6,946 nucleotides of DNA from an uncultured bacterium (GCA_900549855.1 URPS01000073.1:1-6946); one strand, 5' to 3'; shown: positions 1 through 6,400, counted from the stretch's first letter. Notes: generated by a model from the letters alone, not told the origin. Program-made: numbers and translations.

Positions 1-58
1 CCATTGAGCGGGAGAGATGTCACGTTAGTGACAGAGAGGGAAGGGTGGGGGCTTATTA
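1..58 (-). repeat. 58-bp dispersed repeat, left copy of an inverted pair
   Basis: This stretch is the reverse complement of 1018-1075 with one difference (base 8 against 1068). It contains an internal hairpin TGTCAC-GTTA-GTGACA (19-34). Read on the minus strand it starts with the GCCCCCACCCT core seen in other repeats of the window. It may extend beyond the left window edge, which cannot be judged here. Confidence 0.9.
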
Positions 59-96
59 AAAGTTATTGGTGTATAGGATGTACCCTACTTTCATAA

Positions 97-121
97 GTTG
101 AAAATTGAAAGTTGTTTTAAA
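97..121. repeat. AT-rich inverted repeat partner of 431-455
   Basis: The reverse complement of this 25-bp stretch matches 431-455 at 23 of 25 positions. It is built from the GTTGAAA/TTTCAAC motif and is low in complexity, so convergence is possible. Confidence 0.5.
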
Positions 122-137
122 GCAATAAGTCGTTACA

Positions 138-178
138 ACTACAAACTTGGTGCATTCTTTTGCACATAACCTTGTAGT
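138..178. other. Two-part stem-loop, function unknown
   Basis: An outer 7-bp stem ACTACAA (138-144) / TTGTAGT (172-178) encloses an inner 5-bp stem GTGCA (150-154) / TGCAC (161-165). There is no T-run and no known RNA family is recognised. It sits within gene-free DNA (1-580). Confidence 0.4.
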
Positions 179-191
179 CTTGTGCTACGTC

Positions 192-269
192 ATTGCGAGC
201 GTATTTCACTTCACTTTCAAATGCGTAGAGAAGCTACAAACTAGTAAGTGTAGTGTAAAACGGAGCAAT
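192..269. repeat. Imperfect long inverted repeat (CATTGCGAGCG...GGAGCAATCC type)
   Basis: The arms at 192-215 and 246-269 pair imperfectly (ATTGC with GCAAT, then CGTATTTCACTTCACT-like with AGTGTAGTGTAAAACG-like). An inner mini-hairpin GTAG-AGAAG-CTAC lies at 225-237. The outer sequences TCATTGCGAGCG and GAGCAATCCAG resemble intergenic palindromic repeats known from several bacterial phyla. A related piece, GGATTACTTCGTCACTAAC, lies at about 330-348. Confidence 0.6.
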
Positions 270-360
270 CCAGTCATAAGACCGGTAGAATAACATCTAG
301 TCTAAAATTACAACAAGTGCTAAAACAACGGATTACTTCGTCACTAACCCTTGCGGGCAA

Positions 361-398
361 GCCCCCACCCTAGCCCTCCCCCTATAAAGGGAGGGAAC
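361..398 (+). repeat. GC-rich palindromic repeat, intergenic copy
   Basis: The GCCCCCACCCT core (361-371) is followed by a 7-bp stem CCCTCCC (374-380) / GGGAGGG (389-395) with loop CCTATAAA, then AAC. The same arrangement (core, stem, GAAC end) is found on the minus strand inside scpA at 1901-1936. The stem-loop alone recurs beside the scpB stop. Its GC content is far above the surrounding DNA. Confidence 0.85.
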
Positions 399-416
399 GC
401 GCCCTTCTAGTAGTTG

Positions 417-466
417 CAACTTTCAACTGTTTTAAAACAACTTTCCACTTTCAACTTTCAACTTTC
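417..466. repeat. Low-complexity CAACTTTC repeat tract
   Basis: Repeated CAACTTTC/CACTTTC units flank a perfect palindrome GTTTTAAAAC (429-438). Part of the tract (431-455) is the inverted partner of 97-121. No coding potential is seen. Confidence 0.55.
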
Positions 467-513
467 CAAAACCCACCCGCATTCGTAGCTTACTAACGCT
501 CGCACGACTGCGA

Positions 514-538
514 CCTCCCTAACAAGGGCGGTATTTTT
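514..538 (+). terminator. Terminator-like hairpin with T-run
   Basis: CCTCCCT (514-520) pairs with AGGGCGG (525-531) with one mismatch and a 4-base AACA loop, followed by TATTTTT (532-538). It directly abuts a second small hairpin, TCGCA/TGCGA (500-513). No plus-strand gene ends here, so it may be a repeat palindrome that only resembles a terminator. Confidence 0.25.
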
Positions 539-582
539 CATCAACTTTATCAAGCTAACAATAGAATATTTAAAAACTATAA

Positions 583-613
583 AGGTGCGCATTGCTTGCG
601 CACCTCATTTTTT
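583..613. terminator. Strong rho-independent terminator, probably bidirectional
   Basis: A perfect 9-bp stem (AGGTGCGCA at 583-591 with TGCGCACCT at 597-605) and a 5-base loop are followed on the plus strand by CATTTTTT (T-run 608-613). On the minus strand the same stem is preceded by an A-run and followed by TTTATAGTTTTT, so it can also stop leftward transcripts. It lies about 60 bases beyond the stop of the 52-aa minus-strand gene, which it probably terminates. No plus-strand gene is seen upstream of it. Confidence 0.8.
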
Positions 614-644
614 GAAGAAGGAGTAAATGATGATTTTGAATCTT

Positions 645-680
645 GCACAAATAATCGTAAGCTTTACGGATTTATTGTGC
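645..680. other. Long imperfect hairpin over the stop of the 52-aa gene
   Basis: GCACAA (645-650) pairs with TTGTGC (675-680). After a 2-by-2 internal loop, the stem continues through about 8 more pairs with one bulge to a 3-base loop near 660-662. It covers the TAA stop of the minus-strand 52-aa gene. Neither strand has a clear T-run after it, so it is not a standard terminator. A role in mRNA stability is possible. Confidence 0.45.
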
Positions 681-830
681 GTACGTTTCTTCTTTGAAGA
701 AGTCTACTACTGTACCCATTACATTATCAAAGAATAAATCCAATTCTTGTGATAAATTAATTTCTTTGTTTTCTAACATTTCGTGTTCCACCTTGTTAAA
801 TCTTGATAACATTTCATTTTCGATACGCAT
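672..830 (-). CDS. Small acidic protein, 52 aa, unknown function
   Basis: A short open reading frame starts at the ATG at 828-830 (read leftward) and ends at TAA (672-674). The peptide begins MRIENEMLSRFNKVEHEML and ends DFFKEETYAQ. It has 12 acidic and 5 basic (Lys/Arg) residues and looks amphipathic and helical, with no transmembrane segment or signal peptide. Support for translation is an AGGAAAGGA Shine-Dalgarno sequence (842-850) about 11 bases upstream, natural-looking composition, and a strong hairpin terminator downstream (583-613) that could end its transcript. I do not recognise the family. It sits alone in a repeat-rich region between two inverted 58-bp repeats. The spacing is slightly long and the ORF is short, so chance cannot be excluded. 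Confidence 0.5.
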   Translation of the reverse strand: MRIENEMLSRFNKVEHEMLENKEINLSQELDLFFDNVMGTVVDFFKEETYAQ

Positions 831-841
831 ATACTTTTAAA

Positions 842-850
842 TCCTTTCCT
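842..850 (-). promoter_or_regulatory. Candidate ribosome-binding site of the 52-aa gene
   Basis: AGGAAAGGA on the minus strand lies about 11 bases upstream of the ATG at 830. It is purine-rich and complementary to the 16S tail, with spacing at the long end of the normal range. No convincing promoter pair was found. A TTGACT (992-997) followed 16 bases later by TAAAAC is the best candidate but weak. Confidence 0.45.
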
Positions 851-1017
851 GAATTATTCTCGGTTTTGCTTACATTTTTTATATCGGCATTTTTTTGAAA
901 AACTTTAGAGTTTTTATATATTTTGTTACAATAATTTACATTTATAACCCCAAAGTCTTTGTTAGTTTGGTTTTAATGTTTGGAAATGGAAAGTCAAGAA
1001 TTTCTAATCTACCTAAC

Positions 1018-1075
1018 TAATAAGCCCCCACCCTTCCCTCTCTGTCACTAACGTGACATCTCTCCCGTTCAATGG
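1018..1075 (+). repeat. 58-bp dispersed repeat, right copy of an inverted pair
   Basis: It matches the reverse complement of 1-58 at 57 of 58 positions and starts TAATAAGCCCCCACCCTT. The internal hairpin is TGTCAC-TAAC-GTGACA (1044-1059). It lies 63 bp downstream of the scpB stop codon. The 959 bp between the two copies hold the 52-aa gene and the other repeats. Confidence 0.9.
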
Positions 1076-1098
1076 ATGTTGCGGGCGAGAATTAAGTT

Positions 1099-1133
1099 AA
1101 AAAAGAGTCTGTACCTCCCCCTATCAAGGGAGG
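1099..1133 (-). terminator. Possible terminator of the condensin operon, built on a repeat hairpin
   Basis: Immediately after the scpB stop, CCTCCC (1114-1119) pairs with GGGAGG (1128-1133) around an 8-base loop. On the minus strand a run of six T (1099-1104) follows after about 9 intervening bases. The gap is longer than in a standard intrinsic terminator, so efficiency is uncertain. The hairpin sequence (CTCCCCCTATCAAGGGAGGG) matches the dispersed palindrome at 374-395 almost exactly. Confidence 0.35.
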
Positions 1134-1136
1134 GGC
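1113..1136 (+). repeat. Partial palindromic repeat next to the scpB stop
   Basis: Only the stem-loop half of the family is present: CCTCCCCCTATCAAGGGAGG (1114-1133) against CCTCCCCCTATAAAGGGAGG in the intergenic copy (375-394), one difference over 20 bases. The GCCCCCACCCT core is missing here but is present 90 bp to the left in the 1018-1075 repeat. A TTGCGGGC motif at 1079-1086 also precedes the 361-398 copy (352-359). Confidence 0.7.
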
Positions 1137-1138
1137 TA

Positions 1139-1825
1139 CTATATTAAATCTTCTGGATTATCCTTTACCCCTTTTTCAACATTCTCACCAGCTTGCTTTA
1201 AATCTTCCGGATTATCTTTAATGCCTTTTTCAACATTCTCACCAGCTTGCTTCAAATCTTCCGGACTGTCTTTAATGCCTTTTTCAACATTCTCACTAGT
1301 CTGCTTTAAGTCTTCCGGACTATCTTTTACCCCTTTGTCAATATTCAACGTTTTGACCAGAGCTCTGACATCTCCTTTTAGTTTAAAATATTCTGCAAAT
1401 TTTGGGGTTGTTTTAATATTAAAAGATCTACCATTTTTATCTTTATGTCTTGATATCAAACCTTTTTCCAAAAGTTCTTGAACATGTTCATAAGCATTTG
1501 AACCCCTCAAATCTTTCAACAAAGATTGTCTAATTGGTTCTTTTAAAGCAATGACGGTAAGTGTTTTAAGAACTGGTGGCTTCAACTCAACCGGACAAAG
1601 TTTTTCGACAATATCCAAATGCTCTTGTTTAACCTGCAAAATATAACCGTTCTCGTCATCAATTTCCAAAGCTCCGTCACGAGAAGCATAGTCCATAATC
1701 AATTCCAACAATGCTTCTTCTACTTGTTCCGGTTCTTCTTCCAAAATTTCTGCGATGTCTTTGATTTGAAGCACTTTTGCCGTAACAAACAGAACGGCTT
1801 CAATTCTCGATTTTAACTGTTCCAT
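1139..1825 (-). CDS. scpB: Segregation and condensation protein B (ScpB) with 18-residue tandem-repeat tail
   Basis: ScpB dimerises and binds ScpA in the SMC condensin complex. The 228-aa product shows the expected two winged-helix domains. The first spans about 1-75 (MEQLKSRIEAVLFVTAKVL start). The second spans about 78-150, with VLKTLTVIALKEPI, DLRGSNAYE, LLEKGLISRHK and NGRSFNIKTTPKFAEYF, which match the conserved ScpB pattern (RG, LLEKGLI, GR, TT..F). After residue 159 the protein becomes a low-complexity tail of near-identical 18-residue units (KDxPEDLKQxxENVEKG) running to the stop. Most ScpB proteins end near the second domain or with a short variable tail, so this tail is unusual. It starts at an ATG overlapping the scpA stop, with a strong AGGGAGGT ribosome-binding site inside the end of scpA. 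It is the last gene of the cluster, with a GC-rich hairpin three bases past its stop. Confidence 0.95.
   Translation of the reverse strand: MEQLKSRIEAVLFVTAKVLQIKDIAEILEEEPEQVEEALLELIMDYASRDGALEIDDENGYILQVKQEHLDIVEKLCPVELKPPVLKTLTVIALKEPIRQSLLKDLRGSNAYEHVQELLEKGLISRHKDKNGRSFNIKTTPKFAEYFKLKGDVRALVKTLNIDKGVKDSPEDLKQTSENVEKGIKDSPEDLKQAGENVEKGIKDNPEDLKQAGENVEKGVKDNPEDLI
1145..1349 (-). repeat. 54-bp tandem repeats forming the end of scpB
   Basis: Units run at 1145-1198, 1199-1252 and 1253-1306, plus a diverged partial unit at 1307-1349. The first two differ at only a few bases. Each encodes an 18-residue unit of the pattern KDxPEDLKQxxENVEKG. The most divergent unit is nearest the ScpB core (LNIDKG instead of ENVEKG), which suggests the array grew by duplication toward the 3' end of the gene. 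Confidence 0.93.
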
Positions 1826-2778
1826 TACGCACTAACCTCCCTATTTTCGGCAATTATACTCTTTGCATTTTCAATACTTGAGTCTAACGAATCCTGCGCC
1901 GTTCCCTCTCCTTGGGGGAGGGTTAGGGTGGGGGCTAATTCCCCAGCGTCTGCATTCTCGCTATTTTCAACATGCGAACATTTAACTACATACAAATCAG
2001 AATAAAATTCATCTTGTTCTAAGTCATAATCACTTTCTACTGTTAAAAACAACAATGAAATATACGCACTTATTTTATCCATCCCCAAAAGTGTAAGTTC
2101 GTTAAGTTCAATCTTATCCTGTCTGCTGAGAATCTCTGACAAATTGGCTTTCAACCTCTGAACACCATTTTCAATATATTCATCGTGAGCAAGATTAATA
2201 ATATCGTCCGGAGAAAGTTTCGCATAATTTTGAACACGTCTTTTAGCACGTTCATGTGCATTTTTTAAAGACTGTTTCTTATCAAGCATTTCATAGAATT
2301 CTAATTGACGAATCAAATCACGTAATGTTACAACCCTGTTGTGATTAAGTCTTACACTGGTTCTTCTCTGCAAAACTTCATCAATAGAAATAACATTGTT
2401 TGTCGGAATATATTCTTCATCTTGATAATCTAAAGGCATTTCATCGTCATAATTAAAATCATCTTCTCTTTGAGGTTCAAAATCCATAACATCTAAACCC
2501 TCAAGAATATTAGATTTCAATTTAAGCAAGATTGCAGCGAACAAAAGTGTTCTTCCTGTTAAACGCAAATTTTGCGCTTTAGATTGAAACAAATGCATCA
2601 AATACTTATCTGTAACTTCTACAATATCAACATTCCAAGGGTCAATTTTCCCTTGTTTTGCCATACTAACAAGAATCTCTATTCCGTCAACTTCCGCTTC
2701 TTGAACGTATTCTTCCTGTTTGGCGGTTAAACCTTGATGATGTAAATTATTCAAACTGTCTATATTATTCACTGCCAT
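1825..2778 (-). CDS. scpA: Segregation and condensation protein A (kleisin ScpA), with repeat-derived C-terminal tail
   Basis: ScpA is the kleisin subunit that bridges the two SMC heads and recruits ScpB. In 317-aa numbering, the N-terminal domain carries the family signature KIDPWNVDIVEV (about 44-55) and a helix TLLFAAILLKLKS. An acidic middle linker follows, then a C-terminal winged-helix domain ending in YSDLYVVKC (near 270). Family members are usually about 250 aa. The excess here is mainly a tail of roughly 45 residues containing PTLTLPQGEG (283-292), encoded by a dispersed palindromic repeat, plus a poorly conserved N-terminus. I chose the ATG at 2778 because GGTGGAG lies 8 bases upstream. 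The in-frame ATG at 2835 would add 19 lysine-rich residues but has only a weak, distant AGGG. The stop codon overlaps the scpB start by one base (TAATG), indicating coupling. The winged-helix core appears intact, so the protein is probably functional. Confidence 0.95.
   Translation of the reverse strand: MAVNNIDSLNNLHHQGLTAKQEEYVQEAEVDGIEILVSMAKQGKIDPWNVDIVEVTDKYLMHLFQSKAQNLRLTGRTLLFAAILLKLKSNILEGLDVMDFEPQREDDFNYDDEMPLDYQDEEYIPTNNVISIDEVLQRRTSVRLNHNRVVTLRDLIRQLEFYEMLDKKQSLKNAHERAKRRVQNYAKLSPDDIINLAHDEYIENGVQRLKANLSEILSRQDKIELNELTLLGMDKISAYISLLFLTVESDYDLEQDEFYSDLYVVKCSHVENSENADAGELAPTLTLPQGEGTAQDSLDSSIENAKSIIAENREVSA
1835..1842 (-). promoter_or_regulatory. Strong ribosome-binding site of scpB within scpA
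   Basis: AGGGAGGT lies about 9-10 bases before the scpB ATG, inside the last codons of scpA. With the TAATG stop-start overlap it supports coupled but independently strong initiation of scpB. Confidence 0.75.
1901..1936 (-). repeat. GC-rich palindromic repeat inside the scpA coding sequence
   Basis: Read on the minus strand this copy has the same core (AGCCCCCACCCTAACCCTCC) as the intergenic copy at 361-398, which differs by one base over that stretch. It then ends GAGAGGGAAC. The palindrome is an 8-bp stem with one G-T wobble (1904-1911 with 1915-1922) around a 3-base loop. It is shorter in the loop than the intergenic copy, keeps the scpA frame open and encodes about 12 residues including PTLTLPQGEG, beyond the winged-helix domain. 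Confidence 0.88.
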
Positions 2779-2786
2779 TCTTTTTA

Positions 2787-2793
2787 CTCCACC
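2787..2793 (-). promoter_or_regulatory. Ribosome-binding site deciding the scpA start
   Basis: GGTGGAG lies 8 bases before the ATG at 2778. The longer candidate start at 2835 lacks a comparable site. Two G of this site fall in a 7-bp hairpin (CCTTTCT/AGAAAGG, 2792-2812), and a second hairpin (GATGAG/CTCATC, 2818-2834) lies just upstream, so the scpA leader may be structured. Confidence 0.65.
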
Positions 2794-2863
2794 TTTCTTT
2801 TTCTTAGAAAGGACTTGATGAGAGCCACTCATCATTTATATTTTATAATTTTTCCCTAACCTT

Positions 2864-3385
2864 TTAATCCTCTGTTTTTATGAAACCAACTTTGCTTGGT
2901 TTTGTTCTATCCATAAGCAAGTCAATTGCTTCATATATTTGTTGTTTATCTTTTTCATTATCTTTGCAATAATTGATAAAATATTGTTCCAACTCTTGAA
3001 ATCTTTTTGTCAGTTCTTTGTTCTCTAACGCAAACTGTTTTATCTGAACAAATGTTCTCATTATTTGAATATTTATAGAAATTGCTTGTTCTGACTGTAA
3101 AACACTTGATAACATAGCAACACCTTGCTCAGTGAAAACATAAGGCATAAAACGACGTCCACCCCTTTTAGAGTTTGATATTCCACTTTGGAATATCAAA
3201 GAATTATATTCATCCTTTGTTAATTGAAACATAAAATCTTTTGGAAATCGTGACAAATTTCTTTTTACAGCCTTATTCAAGTTAAATGTTTCTACTCCAT
3301 AGAGCTTTGCAAGGTCGCTATCCAGCATAACCTTACATCCACGAATTTCATATATTAAATTTTGTATCTGTATTAAATCGCTCAT
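2864..3385 (-). CDS. ORF6N-domain DNA-binding protein inserted between smc and scpA
   Basis: The 173-aa product is a full-length member of the ORF6N family (relatives of phage KilA-N/Bro-type DNA-binding proteins), common in phages and as stand-alone genes in gut bacteria. The family hallmarks are clear: IYEIRGCKVMLDSDLAKLYG (12-30), KRNLSRFPKDFMFQL (41-55) and RGGRRFMPYVFTEQGVAML (74-92). A region predicted helical, QIMRTFVQIKQF, and a lysine/glutamate-rich probable coiled coil (about 120-150) follow, and a VGF motif lies near the C-terminus. DNA binding is inferred from the family; the target and cellular role are unknown. It lies 58 bp after smc and about 28-85 bp before scpA on the same strand, so it is probably co-transcribed with condensin. 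The ATG has no obvious Shine-Dalgarno sequence, unlike its neighbours, so it may be poorly translated. It is most simply a mobile-element-derived gene captured in the operon. A regulatory role for the condensin genes is possible but unproven. Confidence 0.93.
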   Translation of the reverse strand: MSDLIQIQNLIYEIRGCKVMLDSDLAKLYGVETFNLNKAVKRNLSRFPKDFMFQLTKDEYNSLIFQSGISNSKRGGRRFMPYVFTEQGVAMLSSVLQSEQAISINIQIMRTFVQIKQFALENKELTKRFQELEQYFINYCKDNEKDKQQIYEAIDLLMDRTKPSKVGFIKTED

Positions 3386-3405
3386 AAGTAATTCTTAATT
3401 AGTAG

Positions 3406-3422
3406 GTCAGGCATTACCTGAC
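3406..3422. repeat. Hairpin in the smc to ORF6N gap
   Basis: GTCAGG (3406-3411) and CCTGAC (3417-3422) form a perfect 6-bp stem with a 5-base loop in the 58-bp gap between smc and the ORF6N gene. No T-run follows on the minus strand, so it is unlikely to terminate transcription. It could be a small palindromic repeat or an mRNA processing site. Confidence 0.45.
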
Positions 3423-3443
3423 AGAAATTTTCAATATTATTCC

Positions 3444-6400
3444 CTAATCTCTCAATTTAACCCCTGTAACTTTTGAGATACCTTTTTCTTTTTGTGTAAC
3501 ACCGATTGTTCTATTTGCAGACTCAATCATAGGTTTTCTGTGACTAACTACAATAAATTGCGTTGACTCGGATTGTGATTGTACAATATGTGCAAGTTTT
3601 TCTACGTTAATACCGTCAAGGCTGGCATCAACTTCGTCAAACGCATAGAAAGGTGCCGGCATGTATTTTTGGATTGCAAATACGAAAGATAAAGCCGTTA
3701 ACGCTTTTTCTCCACCTGACATACCTGCAAGTCGTTGTTTCTTTTTATCTCTTGGTTGAGCCTCAATATCAAGTCCACCATCGAATGGTCGTTCTTCGTT
3801 TTCTAAAATCAACGTACCTTCACCATCAGAAAGTCTGTGGAAAATATCCTTGAAGTTTTCGTTAATCACATTATATGTTTTGAGGAATGTTTCTTTCTTT
3901 AAATCCTCATAACCTTTCATTCTTTCAAGAATTTGTTCTCTTTCGTGGCTCAAAGTTTCAATTTGGCTCTGCAATTCTTGTTGACGAGCAGAAACTTTTT
4001 CAAAATCTTCAAGTGCTTTCATGTTAACTGCACCTAAATCATCCATTCTTTTTTGCAAACGCTGAATTCTTGATGTTATTTCTTCTATGGACATCTCAAC
4101 AGGAGTTAATTCATTAATATTCACTCCGGATTCTGCCAAAATATTTTTTGTTTCTTCTAATTGTGGTTCAAGTTCACGTCTGCGAGCTTTAAAAGATTCA
4201 ATTTGTTCTGCGATTTTTTCTATATCAGAAGCTTTCAAATTCTTTTGAGTTTCAATATCAACCAAATCTTTGTTAATATCATCTCTTTGCTTAAGAAGTT
4301 CTGCCAATTTTTCCGTAATTTCTTTAATCTGAACTTCCAAAACTTCCAACTGTTCATTCAAACCTTTAATTTCTTCGACAAATTTTGCTTTATCAAGTTC
4401 TAATTCTCTGTTTGTAGCAAGCGAACGAGCAATAGTATCGTTGTGAGTGTTAATTGTTGTAGTAAAGAAATCTATTTGCTGGTGCAAGCCATCAATATCG
4501 TTTTGAGCATTTGCCATATTCTTTTCGTAACGCTTGATTTCTGCTTCTACACCTGCAGTTTTCTCTTTCAAATCTTTCAAATCAGAGTCATTCATCAATT
4601 TTTCTACTTCAGAAATCGAAGTCTGAACATCTGTCATTTTTTCAGAAATATCAATATGTTCTTCTTCCATTTTGTCTAACGACTTTTCAATTGACGCAAT
4701 TTCCGGCTCTGTCGTATTAATGAATTCCTGCTTCTCATCAATATTTTTCTGAGTATTAGCAAAGCTCGTTTCCAAATTGGATAATTCTAATTTTGCTTTA
4801 CTAAACTCCGTTGTAGAAACAGAATATTTATTACGAATATCCTCAATTTTGCCTTCCAAGGCTGAACGCTTAGAAACCAAACCTGCATATTTTGATTCCA
4901 TTTCCTTTAAACGAGCCTTATATGTATCCAATTCATTATCAGAATTTTGTGAGAACTTCAAACCTGTTTTACGAACGGCACCACCTGTAATTGAACCTGA
5001 TTTTTCAAACAAATCACCGGATAAAGTTACCATTCTATATTTACCGATAAGTTTGTTCGCAACACTCCTATCTTCTACAACAAGAGTGTCACCAACTGCA
5101 TAGTAAAATGCGTTCAGATACTCGTCGTCAAAATCAATTAAGTTAATTGCAAAATCGATTACACCTTTTTCTTTTGGCAAATTCAAACTTCTCGGGCACT
5201 TAACAATTTTGTTAAGTGGTACAAAGGTTGCTCTGCCGGCATTAGAAGATTTTAGAAGTTCAATACAAGTTGAGGCTACATGCTCGTCATCAACAACGAT
5301 ATGTGCCATTCTACCACCAACTGCAATTTCCATAGCTGTAGAATATTCTTCATCAACTTGTCCGAGTTTCATTAATGGAGCATGAACCCCATGGATATTC
5401 GCTCTTACAACAGTATCAACTGCACGTCCGAGGTTAGCTTCTTCGTTTGCTTCTTTAGCTGCTTGTAGCTTGAATATTTTGTTGCGTGCTGCTTGAACAT
5501 CATATTCAAAGTCATTAATTTCATTTTTAGTTTTATCATATTCATTTAATGTATTCTTAAGGATAATTTTGAAATCGTCAAGTTCTTTGCCAAGTTGTTC
5601 GATTAATAATTCCTTAGACGCTTTTGTTTCAGAAAAATTTGCTTTAAAAGTTTCAAGTTCTGTAAGCTTTATCTTAGCTTCTTCAATTGCTTTCTTTTTA
5701 GAAGATAAATCAGCTTCCATTGGCGCTTGCTTTTGAATAAGCTTTGTCTCTTTATCTTGTAAAGCTTCCAGCTCTTTTCTTAAAACATTTCTTCGCTCCA
5801 TATGTTTTTCAGCTGTTTCATTTAAGCCGGACATATCTTCAAGAATTTTATGTAAAATCGCTTTTTGTTCTTCAATATTTTTTTCAATACCCTTGATTTC
5901 ATCCTGTTTCAAAGAAATCTTAAGTTCATAATCTTTAATCTTGCCTTCCTGAACTTCTATACCATTTTTGGTATTTTCAACGGTCTTTAAATTATCTTGA
6001 ATTTGTTTATCAGCATAAACAATAGAAGAATTTTTTCTGGAAATAGCACCCTTGATTTCCTCTGCTTTTTGTTTCAATTCCAGCTGATGACCTTCACCTT
6101 TTTCGGTAATAGTCTTAGAAATCTCGTCATATTTTTCTTTGATTAATTTCAAGCGTTCTTCTAAATCTTTTGATTTTAGTTCTTCTTCTTTTTTACGTTT
6201 GGTAAATTCCAGAATGTTTTCATGTGCTTTTTCTAAATTTCTGCGTAAATCGAAGAATTTAACCGTATTAATTTGACTTTCTAAGCCACTTTTTTCTTCT
6301 TTTAATTTTTGATATTTTAGAGCAACTTCTCTTTCTTCATTAAGCTGTTCTAAACGAGTGTTTACTTCATTCAAAATCAAAGTAGAATTAACAACACGTT

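Noticed and set aside
138..178. tRNA or known structured RNA
   Set aside because: The stem-loop lacks a T-arm GTTC motif, cloverleaf geometry or any recognised riboswitch core.
898..915. Hairpin AAAAACT/AGTTTTT upstream of the 52-aa gene as a terminator
   Set aside because: The stem is almost entirely A-T and would be weak. Such pairing is expected by chance in this AT-rich stretch.
1..1075. Full insertion sequence
   Set aside because: Inverted ends are present but there is no transposase-sized reading frame between them. The only plausible gene inside is 52 aa.
1..1138. CRISPR array
   Set aside because: The repeats are palindromic, differ in type and orientation, and are not regularly spaced by unique spacers. 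No cas gene is present.
1221..1816. Plus-strand open frames opposite scpB (1221-1481 and 1619-1816)
   Set aside because: They are antisense shadows of scpB. The first is open because of the tandem repeats, and the peptides are Phe/Ser-rich translations of the reverse strand with no family match.
2779..2835. Upstream scpA start adding 19 residues
   Set aside because: The extension is lysine-rich, has only a weak and distant Shine-Dalgarno sequence and contains two hairpins, while the ATG at 2778 has GGTGGAG at good spacing. It is kept as a less likely alternative.
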